A stretch of 64,000 nt of DNA. Origin: CAVXDY01 sp963721335 (GTDB lineage Bacteria; Actinomycetota; Thermoleophilia; Miltoncostaeales; Miltoncostaeaceae). The stretch spans positions 310,001-374,000 of the forward strand of contig CAVRIV010000002.1 in assembly GCA_963721335.1 (NCBI GenBank), given 5' to 3'. The notes beneath the pieces were generated by a model. It was given only the letters and a program-made list of their open reading frames with translations, was not told the DNA's origin and did not search any database. Positions 1-8,803 of the stretch are shown here, piece by piece (the first letter of the stretch is position 1; the number at the start of each line of letters is the position of its first letter). The translations under genes were made by a program, and so were the position numbers.

Positions 1-372
1 CGAGTTGGCCCCGGGGCTCGCGAGCACGGGGGCGTCGGCCGCCGTCTGCAGGCTCACCGCGTAGTTCTGGCCCGTCCCGATCGGCGTCGAGGTGTCCACG
101 CAGAAGCCCTTGTAGGCCGAGGTGGCGCCGCCGGACGGAGTGACCTGAAGGTTGAAGACGCCCGGCGATGTCACCACGCTGCCGCCACCGGGGATGTTGA
201 TGGTGATCTCGTCGTAGATCGGGGCGGTGTTGACCAGGAGCAGGTTCGCCGGGGTGGCCGCCTGAGCCGGGACCGCGAGGGCCAGGGCCATCAGCAGCCC
301 CATGAGGACAAGCCCGACGGGGCCCCAACGAGCCGAGCCGACGACCCGTCGATTGCGATTCTCTGTCTTCAC
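1..372 (-). CDS. Secreted surface protein, N-terminal part (possible thioester domain)
   Basis: The gene runs off the left edge, and 124 codons are visible. It starts at a GTG (370-372) with a GGGAGA ribosome site about nine bases upstream. The product has a basic N terminus, a hydrophobic stretch and an AQA-type signal peptidase site near residue 37, so it is exported. The mature part is beta-rich, with a lone cysteine in a G-F-C-V-D context followed by a proline/tyrosine stretch. That layout resembles the start of Cys-Gln thioester (TED) adhesin domains of actinobacteria, in which a Cys and a distant Gln form a reactive thioester. The Gln would lie outside the window, so this is only a suggestion. 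It is transcribed divergently from the LamG-glycosidase genes. No frame break is seen. Confidence 0.55.
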   Translation of the reverse strand, partial: MKTENRNRRVVGSARWGPVGLVLMGLLMALALAVPAQAATPANLLLVNTAPIYDEITINIPGGGSVVTSPGVFNLQVTPSGGATSAYKGFCVDTSTPIGTGQNYAVSLQTAADAPVLASPGANS

Positions 373-809
373 CGATGGTCTCCCTTCCATCGCCTGGAGT
401 GCCTCCCGCCTACTGCGAATGGCGGAGTGTGCGAGTGCACGGTGACCGTTCCCCCACCCCAGGTGGTGCGAGTCTCGTTCATCGCGTCGCCCCGGAGCCA
501 GCGGGTTGACCGGAGTTGTCTCCGGGCAATGCCCGCACGTGGCGTACTCGAACCAGGTACCGGGGGTTCACGACGAGGGGCAGTCTAGTCACGGGATCGG
601 ACCCCGGAACTCCCCGTCCATGTAGGCGGATCGCTGGCGCGGACCAGGATCAAGACCTGTTCGGACCGGAATCGCCCCCCGTCGGTATAGGGATATTGTC
701 AAGTTCCGCCTGTACGGCGTCGATCTAGGGGGGGCGGGCCGCCCAGGCCCCTCGGCGCGAGGCCCCGCGAAAGGGCCCCCGCCTCCGCCCTCGCTCCAAG
801 GAATCCGAC
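373..809. other. Gene-free divergent intergenic region with hairpins
   Basis: This holds no convincing gene. It must carry promoters for the two divergent secreted-protein genes. A TTGACC hexamer lies at 506-511, overlapping a perfect hairpin at 510-525 (CCGGAG, TTGT loop, CTCCGG). That runs into a second small hairpin at 524-534 (GGGC/GCCC). A longer imperfect pairing joins 560-565 (CCGGGG) with 602-607 (CCCCGG). The right end (from about 670) is repeated before the next paralogue. No tRNA-like T arm is visible. Confidence 0.4.
670..809 (+). repeat. Leader repeat, copy 1
   Basis: This 140-base leader is shared with 2712-2846. Common blocks are CCCCCCRTCGGTATAGG (from 675), GTCAAGT, GTCGAT followed by a G tract and GGGCGGGCCG, an AAGGAA ribosome site and the start region. 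TATAGG could be a -10 element, but no matching -35 is conserved. The whole gene with its leader was evidently duplicated. Confidence 0.6.
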
Positions 810-2654
810 GTGCCCCGTCACCGGATGCGGTCTCCCCATGCCGCGATCGCGATCCTCGCGCTCTGCGGCCTCGCGGCCGCGGCCGGCGCGGCGGGAGCCG
901 CCTCCCCGGACGCGGAGCCGCCGGCCGCGGCGGGCCCCGTCGCGGCCTACGGCTTCGACGGCACCGGACCGTGGGTGGCCGACGCGTCCGGCAACGCCAA
1001 CCACGGAGCCACCACCGCCCCGCGCATCGAGGACGGGCGCTTCGGACGCGCCCTGAGCCTGGATCGGCCCCGGGCGGGCGCCATCGTCCCGGATGATCCC
1101 TCGCTGCGCCCGCTGCGGACCCTGACGCTCGAGGCCTGGGTCCGCCCGGAGCCGGGCCGCGGCTCGCGAGCGATCCTGGTGAAGGACGGCGGCGGCCGCG
1201 TCGCCTACGGCCTGAGCACCAGGGGCGGCCGGCCCCAGGCCGTGATCAACTCCGGCTCGCGCTCGCACGTGGCCCGCGCGGACTCCCCGCTGCGGCCCCG
1301 CGTCTGGACCCACCTGACCGCGACCTACGACGGGCGGTCGGTTCGCCTGCTCGTGGGCGGCGCCGAGGTTGCCGAGACGCCCGCCTCAGGGACCCTGCTC
1401 TCGGCGCGGGGGCCGCTGCGCATCGGCGCCGGCGGCACCGGCGGCGACCGCTTCCTGGGGGGCATCGACGAGGTCCGGGTGTACGGCCGCGCGCTGCGGC
1501 GCCCGGAGATCCTCCGCGACATGCGCCGCGCCGTGCGCAGCGACCCCGCCGGGGGCTCGACGACCCCGGTCATCGTGAACCCCCTGCCCGTCAGGCCCAT
1601 CACGCCCACCACGCCCACCAGGCCCGCCCCGCGCGCCGCGCCCGTCACGCCCGTCACGCCGCCCGTCACCCCCGCGCCGGTCGTTCCCCCCGTTCCCCCG
1701 GTGGACCCCCCCGAGCCGTCGCCCGGCGGCGGCACCCTCCAATGGGGCTACGTCGCCAACGCCGACATCAACAAGGCGGTCGACAGCGCCGCGAGCGGCC
1801 ACGGCACGGTCGTGCGGATGGAGTTCGGGATCGGAACCGGCACGGCGACCATCGCGCCCCACGTCGCATACGCCGCGAGCAAGGGCATGGAGGTGGTGCT
1901 CCAGGCCGGCTTCCACGGCACCATGCCGAGCGTGGCCCAGGCCCAGAGCCTGGGTCAGTGGGCGCGCGCCTTCGGTCCCGGCGGCACCTTCTGGTCCACC
2001 CGCTCCGACGGCCGGCTCGCCAGCCGGTTCATCGAGTTCGGCAACGAGTCGAGCTACAGCTACCAGGGCACCCAGAACCGTGGCGGCGAGTACGCCCAGC
2101 GCTTCGAGGACGCCTACGACGCCATCCAGCTGAACAACCCGAACCTGGGCCTCCTGGCGCAGGCCGACGACGGCAACTGCGGCTGCCCGACCTGGGTCAA
2201 CGGAATGGCCGCCACCGTGCCGAACCTCGGCGCCATGGTCGCCGGCTGGACCGTCCACCCCTACGGCCCCGAGAGTCGCTGGAAGCCGCGCATCGACCGG
2301 CTCATCGCCCAGACGGCGGCCAGGGGCTGGTCCTCGGACATTCCGATCGACATCACCGAGTACGGGATGGCGACCGACGGCGGCGCGAGCCTGAGCAACA
2401 ACTACGACTGGCCCGTCAACCAGACCTACCAGCAGGCCGCTGACGCGGTGACGCTCACGGTGAACAGGATGCTGGACTACGAGCCACTCGCCTCCCGGCT
2501 GCGGCTCTTCACCTACTTCCAGGGCCACGACCAGCAGCCCTCGGGCACGGGGCAGCGCGAGCACTACTTCGGCGTCGTCAGGAACAACGGCACCGACAAG
2601 GGTGCGCTGACCGCGACCCTGCGGGTCATCGCGGACGCGCACCCCGCGCACTGA
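810..2654 (+). CDS. Secreted LamG domain / GH-A-like glycosidase, paralogue 1
   Basis: This is an intact 614-residue exported protein. The GTG start has AAGGA at 798-802, seven bases away. Residues 1-31 form a signal peptide. About 45-230 is a LamG/concanavalin-like jellyroll that would bind glycan. About 250-305 is a Pro/Thr-rich linker. About 310-614 looks like a TIM-barrel glycoside hydrolase of clan GH-A: E413 in F-G-N-E is a plausible acid/base and E517 in T-E-Y-G a plausible nucleophile, 104 residues apart. The substrate is unknown, and a matrix glycan is the natural guess. A closely related gene follows at 2847 and a more distant one at 4703. The exact GH family cannot be named by eye. 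Confidence 0.8.
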   Translation: MPRHRMRSPHAAIAILALCGLAAAAGAAGAASPDAEPPAAAGPVAAYGFDGTGPWVADASGNANHGATTAPRIEDGRFGRALSLDRPRAGAIVPDDPSLRPLRTLTLEAWVRPEPGRGSRAILVKDGGGRVAYGLSTRGGRPQAVINSGSRSHVARADSPLRPRVWTHLTATYDGRSVRLLVGGAEVAETPASGTLLSARGPLRIGAGGTGGDRFLGGIDEVRVYGRALRRPEILRDMRRAVRSDPAGGSTTPVIVNPLPVRPITPTTPTRPAPRAAPVTPVTPPVTPAPVVPPVPPVDPPEPSPGGGTLQWGYVANADINKAVDSAASGHGTVVRMEFGIGTGTATIAPHVAYAASKGMEVVLQAGFHGTMPSVAQAQSLGQWARAFGPGGTFWSTRSDGRLASRFIEFGNESSYSYQGTQNRGGEYAQRFEDAYDAIQLNNPNLGLLAQADDGNCGCPTWVNGMAATVPNLGAMVAGWTVHPYGPESRWKPRIDRLIAQTAARGWSSDIPIDITEYGMATDGGASLSNNYDWPVNQTYQQAADAVTLTVNRMLDYEPLASRLRLFTYFQGHDQQPSGTGQREHYFGVVRNNGTDKGALTATLRVIADAHPAH

Positions 2655-2711
2655 TGACCTCGAACGCCGGGGGCGTTTGAGAGTCGCGCCGTAGCGCGAT
2701 CCTTCGCGCTC

Positions 2712-2846
2712 CGGAACCCCCCATCGGTATAGGAAGTCAAGTCCGGGGTGGGTGAGGTCGATACAGGGGGGGCGGGCCGCTCAGGCCCCCCCGGCAGGAG
2801 GCCCGACAGGGCCACCGCCTCCCCGTCCCACCCGAAGGAAGCGCAC
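2712..2846 (+). repeat. Leader repeat, copy 2
   Basis: This is the second copy of the leader at 670-809. It keeps the CCCCCCATCGGT element at 2717-2728, the GTCAAGT block, the G-rich block and the AAGGAAG ribosome site before the TTG start. Spacing from the C tract to the start codon is almost the same in both copies (about 130 and 135 bases). Confidence 0.6.
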
Positions 2847-4600
2847 TTGTCCCATCACCGGACGCACCCTCCCCATGCCAAAATCACGATCCTCGCCCTC
2901 TGTGGCCTCGCCGCGGCAGCCGGCGTGACGACCGCCGCTCCGGCAGCGGACGTGGCCTCCACGGGCCCCGTCGCGGCCTACGGCTTCGACGAGGGCCGCG
3001 GGGTCCGCGTGGCAGATGCGTCCGCCAACGACAACGACGGCGCCACGACCGCCCGGCGCACCGAGGCCGGCCGCTTCGGCCGCGCCCTGCGCATGGACCG
3101 GCCCTCCGAGGCCGCGATCGTCCCGGACGACGCATCCCTGCGCCCGCGCAAGACCGTGACCCTCGAGGCCTGGGTCTACCCGGAGCGCGCTCACGGCTCG
3201 CGGGCCATCGTGGTGAAGGAGGGGGGCAAGCGTGTGGCCTATGCCCTCAGCACGACCGGCGGACGGCCCCAGGCCGTCGTCAACAGCGGATCGACGACGC
3301 ATCGTCGCCGTCGCGGCCCCGGCGCTGAAGCCCGACCGCTGGACCCACCTGACCGCGGTCTACGACGGCCGCACGGTGCGTCTGCTCGTCGAACGGCGTC
3401 CAGGTCGCACGGACCCCCGCCACCGGGAAGCTCCTCACGGCCCGCGGGCCGCTGCGGATCGGCGCCGGCGGCACCGGCGGCAACCGCTTCCTCGGCCGCA
3501 TCGACGAGGTCCGGGTCTACAACCGCGCGCTGAAGCACGCCGAGATCGTCCGCGACATGCGCCGCGCGGTGCGGAGCGACCGTGCGGGCGGCTCGACCAA
3601 GCCCGTCATCGTGAGGCCCGCGCCCAAGGCTCCCGCCGCTCCCGCTCCCGTCTCCGGGTCGCCGCGCGCCGGCGGAGGCACCCTCCAGTGGGGCTACGTC
3701 GCGAACTCCGACATCAACAAGGCGGTCAACAACGCCGCCAAGGGCCACGGCAAGATCGTGCGCATGGAGTTCGAGATCGGCGCCAGCACCGCGGAGATCC
3801 AGCCCCACGTGGCGTACGCCGCGAGCAAGGGCATGGAGGTCGTCCTCCAGGCCGGCTGGGGCAGCGGCATGCCCAGCACCGGCGACGCCCAGCACCTGGG
3901 CGAGTGGGCGCGCGTCTTCGGCCCCGGCGGCTCCTTCTGGGCCACCCGCACCGACAAGGCGCTCGCCAGCCGCTTCATCGAGTTCGGCAACGAGAACAGC
4001 TACAGCTACAAGGGCACCGACAACCAGGGCGGCACCTACGCCCTGCGGTTCAAGGACGCCTACAACGCCATCCAGGCCGCCAACCCCGCCACGGGCCTTC
4101 TGGCCCAGGCCGACGACGGCAACTGCGGCTGCTCGACCTGGGTGGACGGCATGGCCAGCACGGTCCCCGACCTGGGCAACATGGTCGCCGGCTGGACGGT
4201 CCACCCCTACGGCCCCAAGTCTCGCTGGCAGCCCCGCATCGACCGGCTGATCTCCCAGACCGCGGCCAAGGGCTGGTCCTCCAGCATCCCGATCGACATC
4301 ACCGAGTACGGGATGGCGACCGACAACGGCGCCAACCTGAGCAACAACTACGACTGGCCCACCAACCAGACCTACCAGCAGGCCGGTGACGCGCTGACGC
4401 TCACCATCTCCCAGATGCTGGCGTACGCGCCGCTCGCCTCGCGCCTGCGGGTCTTCACCTACTACCAGGGCCACGACCAGCAGGGCTCGGGCACCGGCCA
4501 GCGCGAGCACTACTTCGGCGTCATGAGGAACGACGGCTCGGCCAAGGGCGGCCTCACCGCCGCCGCCATCGCCCTCGCCGACGCGCACCCGGCGCACTGA
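2847..4600 (+). CDS. Secreted LamG / GH-A-like glycosidase, paralogue 2 (two frame breaks)
   Basis: This is a tandem paralogue of the gene at 810 with the same order: signal peptide, LamG, short proline linker, glycosidase-like barrel. The start is a TTG (2847-2849), chosen because it aligns with the GTG of paralogue 1 and follows AAGGAAG. The reading moves by one base near 3302 and again near 3389, both inside the LamG domain; removing one base at each place restores a product matching paralogue 1. The barrel is complete and keeps the F-G-N-E and T-E-Y-G glutamates. The breaks could be true mutations, but the same kind of break occurs in essential genes of this window, so consensus error is more likely. 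Confidence 0.72.
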
Positions 4601-4625
4601 CCGGGCTTACGTTCTTCTCACCTCA

Positions 4626-4647
4626 GCCTCCCCCCTCGGGGGGAGGC
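4626..4647 (+). terminator. GC-rich hairpin terminator
   Basis: Ten bases (GCCTCCCCCC) are followed after two bases by their exact complement. It begins 25 bases after the stop of paralogue 2. There is no T tract, which is common in high-GC actinobacterial terminators. Confidence 0.55.
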
Positions 4648-4654
4648 GCCGGGG

Positions 4655-4683
4655 TTGACACCACAAGTTCGGTGAGGCAGGCT
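4655..4683 (+). promoter_or_regulatory. Candidate promoter for LamG-glycosidase paralogue 3
   Basis: A perfect TTGACA at 4655-4660 is followed after 17 bases by CAGGCT (4678-4683), a weak -10. Transcription would begin close to 4690, about a dozen bases before the GTG at 4703, so the leader would be very short. Confidence 0.4.
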
Positions 4684-4702
4684 GCCGCCCCGTCGTTCCC
4701 CG

Positions 4703-6492
4703 GTGCCAGGGGTCGGCGCCTCGCAGGACCACGACACAACACCTGACGCGCTCGGTGGCCTCCGCGCGCCTCGTACCCCAGGAGACGGTCGGATCCCGCC
4801 CATTGGAAGTGCGCGTCGCGCGATCGGTCTGGTACTGGTGGCCCTGTTCGTCGGGCTCCTGGTCGCCTCCTCCTCCGGGGGGTCCGCGGCGCCGGCATCC
4901 AAGAAGGGGCTGGTCGCCTCCTACGGCTTCAACGAGGCGGCGTCCAAGGGCCTGAAGTTCGGCGACTTCTCGGGCAAGCGCAACGGCGCGACCGGTCACG
5001 GCGTGCGCCGGGTGAAGGGCAAGTTCGGCAAGGGGCTCTACTTCAACGGCAAGAGCTCGTGGGTGACGGTGCCCGACCGCGCCTCGCTGGACCTCGAGGG
5101 GCGGATGACCCTGGAGGCCTGGGTCAAGCCGCAGGCCGGGAGCGGCAGGCGCACGATCCTCGCCAAGCTCGGGCGCGGCTCGGCCGCCTACGCGCTGAAC
5201 GCGGCCACCCACCGCGGCGGCGCCGGCGGCGACGCGGGCATCGGCGGGCGCAGGTCGGTGAGCGCGCCGGCCGACCTGCCGCTCGGCAAGTGGACGCACA
5301 TCGCCCTGACCTACGACGGCTCCGCGCTCCGCCTCTACTTCGACGGCGCGCAGGTCGCCACGGCGACCGCGACCGGGAAGATCAGCAACGGCCCCGGGCC
5401 GCTGCGCATCGGCGGCAACTTCATCGGCGGCGGCTGGTTCAAGGGCGTCATCGACGAGGTGCGGATCTACAACCGCACGCTCGCCGTGAGCGAGATCCTG
5501 GGCGACATGCGGCGCTCGGCCGGCCCTCGCCCGGCACCCGCGCCGGCCCCGGCGCCCGCGCCGGCACCCGGCACGCCCGGCCCCTTCAGCTTCGGCATCG
5601 TGTCCACGCGCGGCATCGGGCACATCGACGACGTGCGCAAGCTCGGGGCCCGCATCACCCGGATCGAGTTCCAGATCGGCGCGGACACCTCCACGATGGA
5701 GGAGTTCGTCGGGCGCGCGGCCCAGCAGGGCGTCGAGGTGATCCTGCTCGCGGGCTTCGAGGGGCGCGTCCCCAGCACCCAGGAGGCCCAGAGCCTGGCG
5801 GCGTGGGCCAGGCGGTTCGGCCCCGGCGGGACCTTCTGGAACGGCCGGTCCGACGGCGGCTACGCGGTGCGCTACATCGAGTTCGGCAACGAGACCAGCT
5901 ACCGCCACCAGGGAGTGTTCGAGGAGGGCGGCGACTACGCCCGCCGGGCCAAGGACGCGATCGACGCGATCAAGGCCGCCAACCCGCGGGTGGGCCTCCT
6001 GGTGCAGGCCGACGACGCGAACATCAACCCGAGCCCGTGGGTGAAGGACATGTTCGCCGCGGTGCCCAACCTGGGGAACATCGCCGCCGGATGGACCGTG
6101 CACCCGTACGGCCCGCGCGGCGAGTGGGAGCCGCGCATCGCGCGCCTCATCGCCCAGACCGCGGCGGCCGGGTCTCCCCCCTGCCCCTCTTCATGACCGA
6201 GTGGGGCATCGCCAGCGACAACGGCCGGGAGCTGTCGGACAACTACCACTGGCCGACCGGGATCAGCTACGCCGACGCCGGCGCCGCCGTGACCCGGGAG
6301 GTCGCGGCCATGAACGCGCGCTTCCCCGGCCGGCTCGCCACCCTGCTGTGGTACTTCATCCGCGACCACGCCTCGCCGGGCTCGAGCACCGGCCGCGAGG
6401 ACTACTTCGGGGCCGTGAAGCAGGACAGCTCGGACAAGGGCGCCCTCACGGCCGCCATCCGCGCCGCGGCCGCCAAGTACCCCGCCCACTAG
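4703..6492 (+). CDS. Secreted LamG / GH-A-like glycosidase, paralogue 3 (one frame break)
   Basis: This is a diverged third member of the family. The hydrophobic export segment lies about 35-60 residues after the GTG used here. An unusually long n-region and no ribosome site make the true start uncertain; an ATT at 4802 in the same frame would give a more normal signal peptide. LamG follows, then an alanine-proline linker and a barrel with I-E-F-G-N-E and M-T-E-W-G as candidate catalytic motifs. One base appears to be missing near 6175, because the frame changes just before the second motif and then reads cleanly to the stop. The domain order matches its neighbours, but the sequence is clearly older than the pair at 810 and 2847. 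Confidence 0.72.
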
Positions 6493-6514
6493 ACCGGCGG
6501 GGCCCGGCCGGCCG

Positions 6515-6829
6515 CTAGCAGTCGGCCAGGGACCTCAGGGCCTGGCAGAGCTCGATCCGCCGCGCCGGGTCCAGGGCGCCGGCGCGCTCGGTCAGGAACG
6601 ACCGGCGGATCGGCTGGAGACCATCGAACGCGGCCGCGCAGGGGGTGTCGAGCCCCTCGTCCGCCCCCAGCGGAAGGTGGGTCGGGATCGGACGTGCGGA
6701 CCGGGTGACCGGGGCGACGACGATCCAGGACAGCACGGGGACGGCCTCCGAGCGGGTCACCACCAGGACGGGGCGCCGCTTGTCGAGGGCCTGCGCCCAC
6801 CAGATCTCCCCCTGGCGGGGAGACGTCAC
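6515..6829 (-). CDS. PemK/MazF-family endoribonuclease toxin
   Basis: This 104-residue protein has the family signature: a G-E-I-W-W-A start, a K-R-R-P-V-L-V-V strand, and the V-A-P-V-T-R segment typical of MazF/PemK beta barrels. Family members cleave mRNA and are held inactive by a partner antitoxin. It overlaps the upstream antitoxin gene by four bases (ATGA), so the two are translationally coupled. The length is normal (about 105-115). It sits alone between two secreted-protein genes, typical of a mobile stress module. The RNA target cannot be read from the sequence. Confidence 0.88.
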   Translation of the reverse strand: MTSPRQGEIWWAQALDKRRPVLVVTRSEAVPVLSWIVVAPVTRSARPIPTHLPLGADEGLDTPCAAAFDGLQPIRRSFLTERAGALDPARRIELCQALRSLADC

Positions 6830-7074
6830 CAGGGCTCCTCGGCGATCATCGCGAGCGTGGCGGAGTCGGCCCAGCCGACCTCCACCGCGTCCTGGGGCCG
6901 GCCCTCGTACTCGGCCACGATCGCCCGGCCGATCTCGGCCCGGCGCCGCCGCTCGATCAGCTGGCGCAGGGCCGTGCGGACCGCCTCGGAGCGGCTCTCC
7001 ACCGCCCCCTCGGCGACGAGGCGGTCGATCTCCGCGAGTAGCTCCGCGTCCACCCGGGTCACGAGTTGCGCCAT
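6826..7074 (-). CDS. Ribbon-helix-helix antitoxin
   Basis: This 82-residue protein starts at M-A-Q-L-V-T-R-V-D, a typical RHH beta strand, followed by helices containing S-R-S-E-A-V-R-T-A-L-R. The acidic C-terminal 35 residues would wrap the toxin. The ATG at 7072-7074 was chosen over longer starts because it begins exactly at the RHH strand. Proteins of this type bind their own promoter as dimers together with the toxin. Two copies of a GNATAGC element lie just upstream and could be the operator. Confidence 0.85.
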   Translation of the reverse strand: MAQLVTRVDAELLAEIDRLVAEGAVESRSEAVRTALRQLIERRRRAEIGRAIVAEYEGRPQDAVEVGWADSATLAMIAEEPW

Positions 7075-7081
7075 CTGCGGA

Positions 7082-7124
7082 GCATAGCGATGTGTATAGC
7101 GGAGCGCATTGCGATCTGTCGGCA
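7082..7124 (-). promoter_or_regulatory. Toxin-antitoxin promoter and candidate operator
   Basis: Reading toward the antitoxin, a CCGACA hexamer is followed after 18 bases by TATACA, a reasonable -35/-10 pair. Direct repeats GCATAGC (7082-7088) and GTATAGC (7094-7100), 12 bases apart, overlap the -10. This spacing suits paired RHH dimers. Confidence 0.45.
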
Positions 7125-7147
7125 TCGGGTGTGACGGTCCGTCACGG

Positions 7148-7185
7148 AAAGGGCCGCCGGCCGCGTTCGCGACCGGCGGCCCTTT
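7148..7185. terminator. Bidirectional intrinsic terminator
   Basis: A perfect 13-base inverted repeat (AAAGGGCCGCCGG and its complement) encloses a 12-base loop. It ends in TTT on both strands. It lies 55 bases beyond the stop of the leftward propeller gene. Confidence 0.75.
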
Positions 7186-7240
7186 GGGGGGCTGCACCGT
7201 CTGCGCTACCGAGTCGAGACCCGGAGCGCGGAGGCTCCCG

Positions 7241-8650
7241 CTACCGCCTCTTCACGACCGGCTTCTTGACCGTCACCTTGACCGCCTTGACGTTCACGGT
7301 CTTGGTGCCGTTCTTGTAGGTGATCCGCATCAGGAAGAGCGCCCGGCTTGGCGATCTTCGCCTTGAGGGCCGCCTTCCTGCCGGTCACGAGCTTGGTCGA
7401 GATGGTCTTGAAGGACTTGATCGCGCCCTTGCGCTTGGTGTTGACGCTCTTGATCTGAACGCTCACCCGGCTCTTCGTGACGGCCTTGTTGAAGGACACG
7501 TTCACCGTGAAGACCTTGCCGGCGAACACCTTCCCCTTGGCGAAGGAGAAGCCGCCCTTCAGGTTCGCCACCGGGGGCGTGCCCGGACCGGGACCCGGGC
7601 CGGGACCCGGGCCGGGGCCGGGCGCCGCTTCGTCCGTGATGCGGACGATGGCGTTGTTGCCGAAGCAGGTCACCCACAGGGCGTTGTCCGCGCCCTTGAC
7701 GATGTCCCGGGGCGTGGTGCAGCCGGTGAGCGGGACCTGGGTCACCACGCCGGCCGTGGTCACGCGGGCGACCGCGTTGATGCCCGACTCGGCCACCCAG
7801 AGGGCGCCGTCGGCTCCGGTGGCGATGCCCAGTGGCGCCGAGCCGACCGGGAGCCCGAAGCTCCCCTGGGGGGCGGGCGCCGTGTGACAGCTTGGTGACC
7901 TGGCCCGGGCCCGCGCCAACGCCGCTCGTGACCCAGAGGTTCCCGTCGGGACCGAACGTGATGCCGTTGGCCGCAACGCCGACTGAGGTCGTGGTGGGCG
8001 GCGGAGGCGTTGCTGGTGTCCTTCTTGCCGACCGTGCCCAGCGAGGTGGTGAAGTAGATGTTGCCGTCGCCCGGACCCGCCACCAGCGCCTCCGGCGTGC
8101 CGAGGTTCAGCCCCGTCGCGCCCAGGTTGACCGCCGGCTGTGGGCCCGCCGCGCCGCTGGTGGTGACCGACCGCAGCATGTCGCCCTCGGCCTCGGCGAA
8201 CCAGAGCGTGTTGGCGGCGCCGGCCGCGATCCCGCGCAGGTTGGCCGTCGGGCTCGCCACGGCGGTGAAGCCGACGGGTAGGCCGCCGCCGGCCGCCATC
8301 CTGCCGACGGTGCCGTTGAACGCCGTGAACCACAGGGCGTTGTCGGGCCCCGTCGTGATGAACGCCGGCCCGCTCACGTCCACGAGGGGGCCCAATGCTC
8401 CGTCGTTCGGCACGCTGAAGGGCTGCCCGGGCCCGGACGTGGTCCGTACGATCGAGTGGCCGCCGAAGTCCGCGTAGTACACCGCTCCATCGGGGCCGAG
8501 CGTGATGCCCTCGGGCCTCGAGTCGGGACCGGGGAGTGGAATCGTCGTGGCCGTCGGAACGGCGTTGGCCGAGGCGGCGAAGGCTGCGGTCGCACCCAAT
8601 GCCGCGATCGTGGCGGCGATGTATCGCCGGTTGCGTTTCGTACCCTTCAC
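7241..8650 (-). CDS. Secreted Vgb/NHL-like beta-propeller protein (three frame breaks)
   Basis: An exported protein: GTG start, basic N terminus, hydrophobic core and an A-N-A cleavage site near residue 30. Seven repeats follow, each with a G-x-D-x-x-(L/V)-(W/Y) core such as G-P-D-G-A-V-Y-Y and G-A-D-G-A-L-W-V. This is the pattern of virginiamycin B lyase (Vgb)-like propellers. After a Gly-Pro repeat linker (near 7590-7625) comes a lysine-rich beta domain of about 110 residues. The coding frame steps by one extra base near 8010, 7885 and 7340; without them it ends at the TAG at 7241-7243. Streptogramin lyase activity is not implied, because most such propellers are of unknown function. A strong terminator follows. 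Confidence 0.7.
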
Positions 8651-8731
8651 GGTGGAGCCCCCGTTTGTCGTCGTGGCGGCATCGTGCCGCCCGCGTGGTG
8701 ATGGAACAGTGTCAGCAGGGCCCGTTTCGGT

Positions 8732-8766
8732 CGACCGCTGAGGGTTGAGTCCGGGGGCAGCGGTCG
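8732..8766 (-). terminator. Hairpin terminator of the nucleotide-sugar operon
   Basis: CGACCGCTG (8732-8740) pairs perfectly with CAGCGGTCG (8758-8766). It lies about 40 bases past the stop of the epimerase gene. A second small hairpin (AACGGT/ACCGTT, 8786-8805) overlaps that stop. Confidence 0.6.
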
Positions 8767-8803
8767 GGCAGTACCCCGGTCGCCGAACGGTTAGTAGTTA
8801 CCG

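Noticed and set aside
540..640. tRNA gene
   Set aside because: A partial stem is present, but no T-arm consensus, anticodon arm or CCA-type end could be folded.
7241..8650. Streptogramin resistance lyase
   Set aside because: Only the propeller repeats match. It is exported and has an extra C-terminal domain, unlike the cytoplasmic Vgb enzyme.
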